Positions 35,224 to 45,914 are shown, counted from the stretch's first letter. The stretch: 64,000 bases of DNA from an uncultured Collinsella sp. (GCA_902461085.1 CABPWH010000001.1:25163-89162); one strand, 5' to 3'. Numbers and translations: made by a program. Notes: generated by a model from the letters alone, not told the origin.

Positions 35224-36328
35224 AATGACCGTTGCTATTGCAGCCGGCGGCACGGCAGGACACATCAACCCCGCGCTCGCCTTGGCCGAAGAGCTGCGTG
35301 ACCGTGGCCACCACGTTGTGTTCGTGGGCCAGTCGCGCAAGCTCGAGGGTCGTCTGGTCCCCGAGGCTGGGTTTGATTTTGTGCCCATTACGGTCACGGG
35401 CTTCGACCGCTCCCGTCCTTGGACGGCGCTCACCTCGCTGTGGCGTGTCAACAAGGCCAAGCGTGCGCTCGCCAGTCATTTCTCAAAGGTCGGCAAGCCC
35501 GATGCCGCCATTGGTTTTGGTGCCTATGTCGAGGTTCCGCTGCTGGGGTGGTGCAAGGGCGCGGGCGTTCCGTATCTGCTGCATGAGCAGAACTCTGTTC
35601 CGGGCCTGGCCAACAAGATGATGAACTCCCACGCCGCCCGCGTGTGCATCTCGGTGCCGGCAGCGCGTTCGGTCTTTGAGCGCGAAGGTGACCCTGACCA
35701 CGTGCTCATGACCGGCAACCCCGTACGTCGCTCGGTGATCGAGGGCGATCGCGCTCGCGGCCGCAAGGCACTTGGCGTTCCCGAGGACGCTACGCTGCTG
35801 CTCGTCTTTGGCGGTTCACTTGGCGCCCAGCACCTCAACGAGCGCGTGGTTTCGCTCAAAAACGAGCTGCTTTCGCGCAAGAACCTCTATGTGTTGCATT
35901 CGACTGGTGCCGACGGCTTTGAGGAGACCGAGCGCGCTTTGGCGCTGACGCCCGAGGAGGCGAAGCGTTACCGCGTCCAGCCTTACATCGACAACATGGG
36001 CGATATGCTGGCTGCTGCCGATTTGGTGCTCTCGCGTTCGGGCGCATCGAGCGTGGCCGAGATCGCTGCACTCGCCGTGCCTTCGGTGCTCGTGCCGTAC
36101 CCGCATGCGACGGCCGACCACCAAACCACCAATGCCCGTTATCTGGTCGACGCCGGGGCCGGCGTGCTCTGCGCCGATGCCGATATCGACGGTTCTGCCT
36201 TTGCCGATGAGCTGCTGCACCTGGTCGATGACGCGGCGGCACGCGACGCCATGCGTCAGGCGGCGCGTGGTCTGGCTCAGGATAGGGCCGCCGCTCTTCT
36301 GGCGGATGCGGTAGAGGGTTTGCGTTAG
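35213..36328 (+). CDS. murG: UDP-GlcNAc:lipid I N-acetylglucosaminyltransferase
   Basis: Converts lipid I to lipid II on the inner membrane face. GGTAGHINPALALAEEL opens the GT-B fold, followed by HEQNSVPG, FGGSLGAQHLNE (second Gly loop), and RSGASSVAEIAALAVPSVLVPYP with GATADHQ-type ADHQTTNA for the nucleotide site. With the start at 35213 (GAAGGGA upstream) it has 371 residues, the family size; an ATG at 35195 is possible. It overlaps ftsW by 11 bp. Confidence 0.96.
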   Translation: MTDKMTVAIAAGGTAGHINPALALAEELRDRGHHVVFVGQSRKLEGRLVPEAGFDFVPITVTGFDRSRPWTALTSLWRVNKAKRALASHFSKVGKPDAAIGFGAYVEVPLLGWCKGAGVPYLLHEQNSVPGLANKMMNSHAARVCISVPAARSVFEREGDPDHVLMTGNPVRRSVIEGDRARGRKALGVPEDATLLLVFGGSLGAQHLNERVVSLKNELLSRKNLYVLHSTGADGFEETERALALTPEEAKRYRVQPYIDNMGDMLAAADLVLSRSGASSVAEIAALAVPSVLVPYPHATADHQTTNARYLVDAGAGVLCADADIDGSAFADELLHLVDDAAARDAMRQAARGLAQDRAAALLADAVEGLR

Positions 36329-36425
36329 TTAGACGGGATATCGTCGGTCGCCCTCGCGCTGATGCGGTAGGTGCGGTACAGTTAACGGGTTACAGGCAGT
36401 GTTTACGCAAGGAGTACACGAGCAC

Positions 36426-37844
36426 ATGGCTGATTCCCAGACTGCAACCTCCGCGCCCGAGTTTAAGAGCGCCCACTTTATCGGTATCGGCGGCGCCGGC
36501 ATGAGTGGCATCGCCCTCGTTCTTCACGAGCGCGGTTATGCCGTTACCGGCTCCGACCTTAAGACGTCACGTTATATTCGCCAGCTTACCCGCGCTGGTG
36601 TGAAGGTGCATGTGGGCCATGAGGCCGCCACGATCGACGAGGTCAAGCCCGACGTGGTTGTTGTCTCCACCGCTATTCCGGAGTCCAACCCTGAACTCGT
36701 GCGCGCTCGCGAGCTTGGTATTCCCGTGTGGCCCCGTGCCAAGATGCTCTCTGCTTTGGGCCACGGCTACACCACCGTCGCTGTTGCCGGCACGCATGGC
36801 AAGACCACCACGTCTTCGATGTGCGCCACCATGCTCGACCGCATGGGCCTGGATCCGAGCTTCTTGATCGGCGGCATCGTCGAGGGCTATGACACGAACG
36901 GCAAGAACGGCTCGGGCGACTACTTTGTCGCCGAGGCCGACGAGTCCGACAGCTCCTTCCTGTTCCTGAACCCCAACGTGGTCATTGTGACCAACGTCGA
37001 GGCCGACCACCTCGATCACTACTCGGGTATCGAGGAGATCGAGGCAACTTTCGCCAAATTCATGAGCCTGGTGGGCGAGGACGGCACCGTCATCGTCTGC
37101 GGTGAGGACCCGCATCTGGTCGAGCTCGCCAAGTCGACGGGCCGTCACGTGCTTTCCTACGGCTTTGCCGAGAGCAACGACATCGTCTGCATGCACCCGG
37201 ATGTCAAGGGCATCCAGAGTGACTTTATCGTTCGCTTTGAGGATGGCACTGAGCATGCCGTGGAGATCAAGAGCAATCCCGGTCGCCACAACATGCTCAA
37301 CGCCACGGCGGTGCTCACCGTCGCCCATGTCCTGGGCCTTGACATCGACGCCGCCGCCAAGGCGCTCTCGAGCTTTGAGGGCGTCCGCCGTCGCTTTACC
37401 CACGTGGGCGATATCGATGGCATCACCGTGGTCGATGATTACGGCCATCATCCCACCGAGATCAAGGCGACGCTCGCTGCTGCCTCTTCGCTGGGCTACA
37501 AACATGTCGACGTCGTGTTCCAACCGCACCGCTATTCGCGTCTGCAGGCCCTGTGCGACGACTTTGCCGATGCATTTGCCAATGCCGATAAACTGCTGCT
37601 GATTGATGTGTTCTCGGCTGGCGAGATGCCCATTCCGGGTGTTACCTCTAAGATGCTCGCCGATACCGTGCGCGCCAAGCATCCTGGCAAGGAGGTCGTG
37701 TACTGCTCCAGCCGTCTTGAGCTCAATCAGGAGCTCGAGCAGATGGTGGGCGAGGGCGACTTGCTGCTCACTATGGGTGCCGGTGACGTTACGACCGTCG
37801 GCCCCGAGTTTATCGAGTATTTGACTGCCAAGAAAGACGCTTAA
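36426..37844 (+). CDS. murC: UDP-MurNAc--L-alanine ligase
   Basis: Adds L-Ala to UDP-MurNAc. The 472 residues contain HFIGIGGAGMSGIA (N-domain Gly loop at about 17-30), GTHGKTTTSSM (P-loop near 122), EADESDSSF, VTNVEADHLDHY, and DDYGHHPTEIKATL. The ATG at 36426 follows AAGGAG with 11-nt spacing; an earlier ATG at 36399 lacks a site. A gap of 97 bp from murG allows an internal promoter. murB follows 5 bp after its stop. Confidence 0.97.
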   Translation: MADSQTATSAPEFKSAHFIGIGGAGMSGIALVLHERGYAVTGSDLKTSRYIRQLTRAGVKVHVGHEAATIDEVKPDVVVVSTAIPESNPELVRARELGIPVWPRAKMLSALGHGYTTVAVAGTHGKTTTSSMCATMLDRMGLDPSFLIGGIVEGYDTNGKNGSGDYFVAEADESDSSFLFLNPNVVIVTNVEADHLDHYSGIEEIEATFAKFMSLVGEDGTVIVCGEDPHLVELAKSTGRHVLSYGFAESNDIVCMHPDVKGIQSDFIVRFEDGTEHAVEIKSNPGRHNMLNATAVLTVAHVLGLDIDAAAKALSSFEGVRRRFTHVGDIDGITVVDDYGHHPTEIKATLAAASSLGYKHVDVVFQPHRYSRLQALCDDFADAFANADKLLLIDVFSAGEMPIPGVTSKMLADTVRAKHPGKEVVYCSSRLELNQELEQMVGEGDLLLTMGAGDVTTVGPEFIEYLTAKKDA

Positions 37845-37849
37845 GTCTA

Positions 37850-38761
37850 ATGGGTCTGTTTAACGCCGTCATGGCGCTCTCGGGCATGATCGACACGGAT
37901 GTGATCGAGGACGAGCGCCTTGCGCGTCATACGAGCTATCGTATCGGCGGCAAGGCTGACCTCTTTGTGACGTGCCATAGCTATCATGCCCTCCGCCGCG
38001 CCGTGGCGGTGCTCGATCGCGAGCAGGTGCCGTGGGTCATCATCGGCAAGGGCTCCAATCTGCTGGTTGCCGATGGCGGTTATCGCGGTGCCGTCATTTC
38101 GCTCGGACGTGAGTTTCAGCGCACGGTTGTTGCCGATGACGGTTGTACGCTGACGGTCGGTGCGGGCGTGATGTTTGCGCGCCTGGTCAACGATGCCCTG
38201 TCGCGTAGCCTCTCGGGCCTTGAGTTTGCCGTTGGCATCCCTGGTTCGGTCGGCGGTGCGATATCTATGAATGCCGGCACACGGACCGAGTGGATTGGCT
38301 CGCTGGTTGAGGATGTCGTAACGTTTGACCCGGCATCCGGTATCAAGCATTATGCGGGGTCCGAGATCACTTGGGGCTACCGCGAATGTAGCCTTCCCCG
38401 CAATGAGATCATCCTCGAGTGCGTGCTCAAGCTTAAACCGGCGCCCAAGGCCGACATTCGCGAGCGCATGGAACGGTACCTGACGAGGCGCAAGCGTACA
38501 CAGCCCATGGGTCGCGCATCCTGCGGGTCGGTCTTTCGCAACCCGCCCGATGCGAGCGTGGGCAAGCTTATCGAGGATTGTGGATTAAAGGGTTTTTCGA
38601 TTGGCGGCGCGGAAGTTTCGCCCGTTCACGCTAATTTTATCGTTAATAACGGAACTGCCTCGGCCGATGACGTTGCCGCGGTTATCAGACATGTGCACGG
38701 AAAGGTGAGGGAGGCGTATGGCATCGAGCTCAGACCGGAAGTTAAATTCCTCGGCTTCTAG
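37850..38761 (+). CDS. murB: UDP-N-acetylenolpyruvoylglucosamine reductase
   Basis: FAD enzyme reducing UDP-GlcNAc-enolpyruvate to UDP-MurNAc with NADPH. The 303 residues show HTSYRIGGKADLFV, GKGSNLLVADGG (FAD phosphate), GIPGSVGGAISMNAG, then GRASCGSVFRNP carrying the proton-donor Ser, and HANFIVNNG with a Glu in IELRPEVKFLG. The short Ser-containing form is the type II enzyme of Gram-positive bacteria. It overlaps the ftsQ start by 44 bp. Confidence 0.96.
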   Translation: MGLFNAVMALSGMIDTDVIEDERLARHTSYRIGGKADLFVTCHSYHALRRAVAVLDREQVPWVIIGKGSNLLVADGGYRGAVISLGREFQRTVVADDGCTLTVGAGVMFARLVNDALSRSLSGLEFAVGIPGSVGGAISMNAGTRTEWIGSLVEDVVTFDPASGIKHYAGSEITWGYRECSLPRNEIILECVLKLKPAPKADIRERMERYLTRRKRTQPMGRASCGSVFRNPPDASVGKLIEDCGLKGFSIGGAEVSPVHANFIVNNGTASADDVAAVIRHVHGKVREAYGIELRPEVKFLGF

Positions 38762-39974
38762 AGCATCGAAACCCACCTTCCGCCGCGCCGGAGGGCGTTC
38801 CGGCGCGCCTGCCAAACCTCAACGCAATACCGTCGCGCACTCTAAGTCTGTCGGGCATGCTCGACAGACCAGTCGTCCGGTTGTCGGCTCGCAGCTCGGT
38901 AATCTTCCGGCCGCAAAAAAGTCCTCGCGTCCCTCGGTGACGTCAAAGCCTGTTATGGGCGCCAAGCCTGGCCGTCCCATGGCAACTCCTAAGCCCTCGA
39001 CGGGAACTAAGGCGGCGCGTCCGGGTCGCACGCTTGGCGCATCGAAACCGCGCTCGCTGACATCGGTGCCGGCTACCGCCAAGAAGCCTTCGGGTAAAAA
39101 AGGCGTCAACCCGTTGTCTTCACTTGGGGCGATGGCAAATAAAACGTCAGACGCCGCTTCTCTCGTTACAGGCAAAGGCAAAATCGTGGGCGGCGTTCTG
39201 GCCGTCTTGGCCGTGCTCGTCGTCGTTGCCGTCGTGGTGATCAACTCTGGATTGTTTACCGCCACTGATATTCAGATTCAAGGCAGCGAGCATGTGACGA
39301 AGCACGATGCTATCCAGCTGATCGATTTGCCCGAGGGAACGTCGCTTTTCAACGTCGATCCCGACCAGATTACCGAGGACCTCAAGCAGAACCCGTGGGT
39401 CTCGGGCGTGAATGTCCAGCGTCAGTTCCCGCATACGCTCATCATTACGCCGATGGAGCGCAAGGTCATCGCAATTGCCTATATCAGCTCCGATGACCTT
39501 GCCTGGGCCATCGGGGATGATGACACCTGGATCGCCCCGCTGTCGACGTCGGTCGAAGTGGATGACCAGGGCAACGTCATCACGACGGGGCAGGGCTCAA
39601 ATACCCTGACCGGCATTGATGCCGCACTGGCGCTCGCTAAGCACTATGGCGCGGTGTTGTTGACTGATGTCTCGGCGGATGTCGCTCCGGTTTCCGGCCA
39701 GGCGGTGAGCTCCAAGGCCGTTAAGGCTGGCTTGGATTATGTGCGTGGTTTTTCGAGCGAGTTCTTGGGACAAGTCAAGGATATTTCCACGCCTTCGGTC
39801 GAATCCATCTCGGCAAACCTCAATAACGGCATTGAGGTGTCGCTGGGCGATTCGGATGATATCGCCAAGAAAGAACGCATCGTGACCAAGCTACTTTCGC
39901 AGGTAGAGGGCGTAACCTATATCAATGTGCGCTCTCCGGGCAACTACACGTTTAGGAACGCACCGACCGCCTAG
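38718..39974 (+). CDS. ftsQ: Division protein FtsQ/DivIB
   Basis: A bitopic septal protein. Residues 1 to ~153 form an unusually long cytoplasmic tail rich in Lys, Arg, Pro and Ser; the membrane segment is about 155-176 (GGVLAVLAVLVVVAVVVI). The POTRA domain follows (FTATDIQIQGSEHVTKHDA ... NPWVSGVNVQRQFPHTLII) and then the FtsQ domain. GGGAGG lies before the ATG at 38718 inside murB, giving a 44-bp overlap. It would hold FtsL and FtsB and link them to FtsW-FtsI. Usual FtsQ is ~250-300 residues; the 418 here reflect the tail. Confidence 0.9.
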   Translation: MASSSDRKLNSSASRASKPTFRRAGGRSGAPAKPQRNTVAHSKSVGHARQTSRPVVGSQLGNLPAAKKSSRPSVTSKPVMGAKPGRPMATPKPSTGTKAARPGRTLGASKPRSLTSVPATAKKPSGKKGVNPLSSLGAMANKTSDAASLVTGKGKIVGGVLAVLAVLVVVAVVVINSGLFTATDIQIQGSEHVTKHDAIQLIDLPEGTSLFNVDPDQITEDLKQNPWVSGVNVQRQFPHTLIITPMERKVIAIAYISSDDLAWAIGDDDTWIAPLSTSVEVDDQGNVITTGQGSNTLTGIDAALALAKHYGAVLLTDVSADVAPVSGQAVSSKAVKAGLDYVRGFSSEFLGQVKDISTPSVESISANLNNGIEVSLGDSDDIAKKERIVTKLLSQVEGVTYINVRSPGNYTFRNAPTA

Positions 39975-40173
39975 CATCCTAAATGGCTTTGTTGAGGGGC
40001 CATACCACGCCGTTTATCTGGTTTGTTTGGTTTTCACGGTCAATTATTTGACTGCAACGTTCATAATGTGCAAACATAATACGGTTTACCTTTGCATTTA
40101 CTTTCAACCTGAAGGTTAATGTGCGCAGGGGTCAACCCATGCTATGGCTATAACCTTTGTTCGGAGGACCGAC

Positions 40174-41328
40174 ATGCACGAGACAGAGATCAACAACTAC
40201 CTTGCCGTCATTAAGGTGGTCGGCGTCGGCGGCGGCGGTACCAACGCGGTCAATCGAATGATCGAAGAGGGCATCCGCGGCGTCGAGTTTGTTGCCATCA
40301 ACACCGATGCTCAGGCGCTCGCGATCTCTGATGCCGATATCAAGGTGCACATCGGCACCGACCTTACCCGCGGCCTGGGCGCCGGCGCCAACCCCGAGGT
40401 TGGCCGCAAGGCTGCCGATGAGTCCCGCGACGATATCGCCGAGGCGCTCGCTGGCGCCGACATGGTGTTCATCACCTGCGGCGAGGGCGGTGGTACCGGT
40501 ACCGGCGCCGCTCCCATCGTTGCTGATATCGCGATGAACGAGGTCGGCGCGCTGACCGTCGCCGTCGTGACCAAGCCCTTCACCTTCGAGGGTCGCAAGC
40601 GCAAGAAGAGCGCCGAGGAGGGCATCAAGACCCTCTCCGATTGCGTCGACACCATGATCGTTATCCCTAACGACAAGCTGCTCGACATCGCCGAGAAGAA
40701 GACCACTATGCTCGAGGCTTTCGCGATTGCCGATGGCGTCCTTTCCCAGGGCACCCAGGGCATCACCGACCTCATCACCGTCCCGGGTATCATCAACCTG
40801 GACTTCGCCGATGTTAAGACCATCATGAAGCAGGCCGGTACCGCCATGATGGGTATCGGTACCGCTTCTGGGGACACTCGTGCCGTCGACGCTGCCCAGC
40901 AGGCTATCTCCAGTCCGCTGCTCGAGAGCTCCATCGATGGCGCCACGCGCGTCCTGCTTTCCATCGCCGGCTCCAAGGACCTCGGCATCCAGGAGATCAG
41001 CGACGCCGCCGACGTTGTTGCCAACGCCGTCGACCCCGAGGCCAACATCATCTTTGGTACCGTTGTCGACGAGTCCCTGGGCGACCAGGTTCGCATCACC
41101 GTTATCGCCACGGGCTTCTCCGACTCCAACGTCAACCGTCAGGACGAGCTCTTCGCTGCCCAGCAGTCGCAGAGCAAGGCCGCTGCTTCTGCCGAGCCGC
41201 AGCGCACCGCTCCGGCTGCCAGCCCTGCTCAGGCTGCCCCGACTCGCAACGTTGGCGGTACCGAGCTTCCCAACTTTGGTAACGACCAGTTCGAGCTTCC
41301 CGATTTCCTTAAGCGCGGTAGCTTCTAA
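40174..41328 (+). CDS. ftsZ: Cell division GTPase FtsZ
   Basis: Tubulin-like GTPase that forms the Z ring. [13 protein letters not shown] begins the nucleotide domain, the tubulin signature [12 protein letters not shown] lies near residue 105, and [11 protein letters not shown] marks the T7 synergy loop. After a ~40-residue Ala/Gln-rich linker, the conserved tail [11 protein letters not shown] provides the docking site for SepF, fitting the absence of ftsA. The start at 40174 follows GGAGGA; an ATG at 40144 is upstream without a site. 384 residues. Confidence 0.97.
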   Translation: MHETEINNYLAVIKVVGVGGGGTNAVNRMIEEGIRGVEFVAINTDAQALAISDADIKVHIGTDLTRGLGAGANPEVGRKAADESRDDIAEALAGADMVFITCGEGGGTGTGAAPIVADIAMNEVGALTVAVVTKPFTFEGRKRKKSAEEGIKTLSDCVDTMIVIPNDKLLDIAEKKTTMLEAFAIADGVLSQGTQGITDLITVPGIINLDFADVKTIMKQAGTAMMGIGTASGDTRAVDAAQQAISSPLLESSIDGATRVLLSIAGSKDLGIQEISDAADVVANAVDPEANIIFGTVVDESLGDQVRITVIATGFSDSNVNRQDELFAAQQSQSKAAASAEPQRTAPAASPAQAAPTRNVGGTELPNFGNDQFELPDFLKRGSF

Positions 41329-41353
41329 GTCGTTCTTCACATTGTTTTGCACA

Positions 41354-41384
41354 GGGGCGCGTCCGTATGGATGCGCCCTTTTTG
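41354..41384 (+). terminator. Terminator after ftsZ
   Basis: GGGCGC (41355-41360) pairs with GCGCCC (41373-41378) extended by four more pairs around GTAT, then TTTTTG. It ends the dcw transcript. Confidence 0.85.
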
Positions 41385-41538
41385 TTTCTCGTTTGTAAAC
41401 GAAAGCCTCCAATCTCCTTACGTTCCCTTTACGTTTGGTCCCTACCGCTGCGGGTATCCTTTTAAAGAAGTATGGCAGCCGTATGACACGGACTGCTGCG
41501 GCTTCGCCGCGATACTTGTGTTATTAGGAGGCTTTAGT

Positions 41539-42339
41539 ATGGCAGCACGTGCGGACAACGTTTCGCGTGTCGACCATGATGGAGTTACGTTGGTAGAGGG
41601 CGCGACGCACGATGTCCGCTTTGCCTTTACCGAGCGCACTGGTGGCGTTTCCGAAGATGCGTACTCCTCGCTCAATCTGGGCTCGCATGTTGGCGATGAC
41701 CCCTTTACCGTTCAAGAAAATCGTCGCCGCGTACTCGAGGCCATGGGTGCCGCCGAGTGCGAGCACAACTTGCTTGTCCCCAATCAAGTACATGGTGACC
41801 ACGTCGTGACGGTGACCTCGAACGGTGCCGATGATCTCGAGAACATTCGTGAGCAGATTGCCGAGGGCTGTGATGCCCTCGTCTGTACGGCCCATGAGGT
41901 GCCCGTGATGCTCTGCTTTGCCGATTGTGTTCCCGTGGTGCTGGTGGCTCCCGGCGGCTTTGCCGTGGTACATTCTGGCTGGAAGGGCACGATTGCGCGT
42001 ATTTCCGCCAAAGCCTGCCAGGCGCTTTGTGAGGCGGCTGACTGCACGCCGGAGGACATCTCTGCCTATATTGGGCCCCATATCCTGGGCGACGAGTATG
42101 AGGTGTCCCAAGAACTTATGGATCGCTTTGCCGCCGAGTTCGCGTGCATCGATGCTACCGCTTCCCGTATGCTCGATCTTTCCGCCGCCATTCGCGAGGC
42201 GCTGGTGGATGCCGGTGTCGATGTGAATGGCATTGTGGACACCAAACTTTCCACCGTGCGTCAAAACGACCGCTTTTATTCCTATCGCAACGAGGGCGGG
42301 ACCTGTGGGCGCCATGCTGCGATCGGCGTGATGCTATGA
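41539..42339 (+). CDS. pgeF: PgeF/YfiH family (laccase-domain) protein
   Basis: A 266-residue member of the multicopper-oxidase-like YfiH family, now linked to peptidoglycan editing (PgeF) and to purine nucleoside hydrolysis. The metal-site residues lie in QVHGDHV (His), ADCVPVVL (Cys-Asp) and VVHSGWKGT (His), in family order. AGGAGG precedes the ATG. In Actinobacteria it commonly sits between ftsZ and sepF, as it does here, but in this window the pst operon comes after it: the pstS start codon overlaps its stop by 4 bp (ATGA). Confidence 0.9.
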   Translation: MAARADNVSRVDHDGVTLVEGATHDVRFAFTERTGGVSEDAYSSLNLGSHVGDDPFTVQENRRRVLEAMGAAECEHNLLVPNQVHGDHVVTVTSNGADDLENIREQIAEGCDALVCTAHEVPVMLCFADCVPVVLVAPGGFAVVHSGWKGTIARISAKACQALCEAADCTPEDISAYIGPHILGDEYEVSQELMDRFAAEFACIDATASRMLDLSAAIREALVDAGVDVNGIVDTKLSTVRQNDRFYSYRNEGGTCGRHAAIGVML

Positions 42340-43172
42340 GAAAGATCGCATCGGTCCTGAGTGCAGCAGTGCTCGCGCTCACGCTGTGCGCCTGCTCCTC
42401 GGGATCTTCTACGTCTTCTATTACCGTGGCCGGCTCGACCACCTGCCTTCCCATTGCCGAGATTGCGGCCGAGGGCTTTAAGGAAGAGACCGGCATCGAC
42501 GTGCTCGTCTCCGGCCTTGGCTCATCTGCTGGCATCGAAGCTGTTAGCGCCGGCACCGCCGACATCGCCAGCTCGTCTCGTGGCCTCAATGCCGACGAGC
42601 AGGATTTGGGCCTGACGCCTATCGTTATCGCACACGACGGCATTGCAGTCATCGTGAACGACGACAACCCGGTCGACAATCTCTCGACCGAGCAGCTCCG
42701 CGATATTTACGCCGGCAAGATCACCAACTGGAAAGAAGTCGGCGGAGAGGACCTGATGATTCAGGTTATCAACCGCGACGAGGCGTCCGGTACGCGCGAG
42801 GCCTTCCGCACTATCGTGATGGACGGCGCGCCGTTCGATCGCCGCTCGGCTGTTCTTTCGGGTACGGGCCAGGTACGCGATGTCGTATCCCGCTCACGTG
42901 GCGCTATTGGCTACATCTCGCTGGGTTTTGTCGAGAGCCTCAACGCCAAGACCTCGGTCAAGGCCGTTTCGGTCAACCATGTCGAGGCATCCGAGAAGAC
43001 GGTCGCAAGTGGCGGCTATCCCATCTCGCGTGACCTTTACTTCTTTGTGAAGGGTACGCCTTCGCAGCAGGCGCAGGACTACATTGACTATGTGACATCC
43101 GAGAAGATGGACAAGCAGATTCGCGAGGCGGGCTTTATTCCCGTCACCAACGACGGAAAGGGGAGTGAGTAG
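42336..43172 (+). CDS. pstS: Phosphate ABC transporter, substrate-binding lipoprotein
   Basis: Captures phosphate outside the membrane for PstCAB. Residues 1-20 are a lipoprotein signal ending LCAC with Cys20 as the lipidated residue. AGSTTCLPIAEIAAEGF and SSRGLNADE form the first lobe; RDEASGTREAF is the phosphate-binding Ser-Gly-Thr-Arg motif, and GAIGYISLG follows. 278 residues. The start overlaps the pgeF stop by 4 bp and there is no independent promoter that I can see, so expression may depend on the upstream transcript. Confidence 0.95.
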   Translation: MRKIASVLSAAVLALTLCACSSGSSTSSITVAGSTTCLPIAEIAAEGFKEETGIDVLVSGLGSSAGIEAVSAGTADIASSSRGLNADEQDLGLTPIVIAHDGIAVIVNDDNPVDNLSTEQLRDIYAGKITNWKEVGGEDLMIQVINRDEASGTREAFRTIVMDGAPFDRRSAVLSGTGQVRDVVSRSRGAIGYISLGFVESLNAKTSVKAVSVNHVEASEKTVASGGYPISRDLYFFVKGTPSQQAQDYIDYVTSEKMDKQIREAGFIPVTNDGKGSE

Positions 43173-43173
43173 C

Positions 43174-44097
43174 GTGGAAGCACAGGAAACCCCCCAGATT
43201 GAGCATGAGGCGCAGGTGCCCAAAAAGCGTGAGTTGGCGTTGGTGTCACGCAGCACCTATCTTAAGGAGAAGGCGCTGCAGTGGATCTTCTTTGCCTGCG
43301 CGTTCTTGGCGGTCGTCACCGTCATCCTGATCTTTGTCTTTACCACGTACTCGGCGCTGCCGGTCTTTACCGACATCGGTCTGGTGGACTTCTTTAGCTT
43401 TACGTGGGCGCCCTCTGAGGGTCACTACGGCATCATGTCGCTGCTGGCGGGCTCTGGCCTGGTGACGGTCGGTGCCCTTGCCATGGGCGTGCCGTTGGGT
43501 GTGGGCACAGCCGTGTATCTGGTCGAGATCGCCAGCAAGCGCGTGCGCAGGCTCATTAGCCCCGCTGTCGACCTGCTGGCGGGCATCCCCTCCATCATCT
43601 ACGGCTTCTTCGGCATGATCATCATCCGCCCGTTTATCGCCCAGCTGACCGGCGGCCTTGGATTTGGCGCACTGACGGCGTGGTTCGTGCTCGCCATCAT
43701 GATCGTCCCTACCATCACCACGCTCACCATCGATGCCCTCAATTCCATTCCCATGGGCATTCGCGAGGCGTCCTATGCCATGGGTGCCACCAAGTGGCAG
43801 ACCATCTACAAGGTCGTGCTTCCTGCAGCCAAGCTGGGCATTGTCGATGCGATTGTCTTGGGTATGGGGCGTGCCATCGGTGAGACCATGGCCGTGCTGA
43901 TGGTCGTGGGAAACGCCCCGGTCATTCCGGATAGCATCTCGAGCCCCATCTCGACGCTCACGAGTCAGATTGCGCTCGACATGAGTTATTCCTCGGGCCT
44001 GCACCGCTCGGCTCTGTTCGGCATGGGCGTTGTCCTGTTTATCATCTCCGCTGCACTGGTGGGTATCGTCCGCCTGATTTCCAAGAAGAGGGGGTAG
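43174..44097 (+). CDS. pstC: Phosphate ABC transporter permease PstC
   Basis: Membrane subunit of the phosphate importer, 307 residues with six hydrophobic segments. The cytoplasmic EAA loop reads REASYAMGATKWQTIYKVVLPAA in two adjoining parts, contacting PstB. AAGGGGAG lies 8 nt before a GTG at 43174, chosen as start; a GTG at 43165 would overlap pstS by 8 bp. Next gene pstA starts 3 bp after the stop. Confidence 0.95.
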   Translation: MEAQETPQIEHEAQVPKKRELALVSRSTYLKEKALQWIFFACAFLAVVTVILIFVFTTYSALPVFTDIGLVDFFSFTWAPSEGHYGIMSLLAGSGLVTVGALAMGVPLGVGTAVYLVEIASKRVRRLISPAVDLLAGIPSIIYGFFGMIIIRPFIAQLTGGLGFGALTAWFVLAIMIVPTITTLTIDALNSIPMGIREASYAMGATKWQTIYKVVLPAAKLGIVDAIVLGMGRAIGETMAVLMVVGNAPVIPDSISSPISTLTSQIALDMSYSSGLHRSALFGMGVVLFIISAALVGIVRLISKKRG

Positions 44098-44100
44098 GCT

Positions 44101-45006
44101 ATGTCCGATTCCGTTGACACGACGGTCGATGCGACCTCGTCGCGTGAGCGCATCAAGCGTGCCCTTTCCCATGGCAAGAATGGCCGCATCAACAAGGACC
44201 TGTCCAACAAGATCATGCTTGGCGTGTTTCGTGCCGCTGCCTACATCACCACGCTGGTGCTGGTCGCTATCATCGCCTACGTGGTCATCAACGGCCTGCC
44301 GCATATCTCGCTCGACTTTATCTTCGGTTGGCCCCAGGGCGTCAACGCCGAGGGCGGAATTTGGCCTACGATCGTCTCGACCGTCTACGTGACGGCGCTC
44401 GCCATGCTTATCTGCACGCCGATCGCTGTGCTGGCAGCCGTCTATCTGGCCGAGTACGCCAAGCAGGGCAAGATCGTCGAGCTCATTCGCTATGCTGCTG
44501 ACGCTTTGGCCTCGGTGCCCTCCATCGTTATGGGCCTGTTTGGCTACGCCTTGTTTGTCGAGGCCATGGGCCTGGGCCTTTCGATGGTCTCTGCCGCTCT
44601 GGCGCTCGCGCTCTTGATGCTTCCCATCGTCATGCGCACCACCGAGGAGGCTATTCGCGCCGTTCCGCGCTATATCCGTTGGGGCGCGTACGGCCTGGGC
44701 GCCACCAAGTGGCAGGTCGTTTCCAAGATCGTGCTCCCTTCTGCCTTTGGCCGCATCGCCACCGGTATCGTCCTTGCCATCGGCCGTGCCATCGGCGAGA
44801 CTGCGGTGGTGCTTTACACCATGGGTCAGGCCATCAACCTGCCTATCTCGCCGCTTGATTCCGGTCGCCCCATGACGGTTCATCTGTACCTGCTTGCCAA
44901 CGACGGCATCAACATGAACGCAGCCTACGGCACCGCGCTCTTGCTGATGGTGATCATTCTGGCCTTCAACCTGTTTGCGCGCTTCCTGTCGCGCAAGCGT
45001 CGCTAG
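44101..45006 (+). CDS. pstA: Phosphate ABC transporter permease PstA
   Basis: Partner permease to PstC, 301 residues with six membrane segments after a ~38-residue polar N-terminus. Its EAA loop is RWGAYGLGATKWQVVSK. VPSIVMGLFG and IGRAIGETAVVLYTMG are typical PstA stretches. AGAGGGGG precedes the ATG. It lies 3 bp after pstC and 12 bp before pstB within one operon. Confidence 0.95.
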   Translation: MSDSVDTTVDATSSRERIKRALSHGKNGRINKDLSNKIMLGVFRAAAYITTLVLVAIIAYVVINGLPHISLDFIFGWPQGVNAEGGIWPTIVSTVYVTALAMLICTPIAVLAAVYLAEYAKQGKIVELIRYAADALASVPSIVMGLFGYALFVEAMGLGLSMVSAALALALLMLPIVMRTTEEAIRAVPRYIRWGAYGLGATKWQVVSKIVLPSAFGRIATGIVLAIGRAIGETAVVLYTMGQAINLPISPLDSGRPMTVHLYLLANDGINMNAAYGTALLLMVIILAFNLFARFLSRKRR

Positions 45007-45018
45007 CTAAGGAGTCCC

Positions 45019-45822
<804 letters not shown>

Positions 45823-45914
45823 TCGGTGCGACTAGTCCCAAGCTGATCGGACCTGGTCCGGTGTGTATTCACTGTGCGGGCGGCATGACCGCACCCAACT
45901 GATTGGAGTGAACC

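Noticed and set aside
40048..40080. TTGACT and CATAAT before ftsZ as a promoter
   Set aside because: Spacing is 21 bp (or 8 bp to the nearer CATAAT), outside the usable range.
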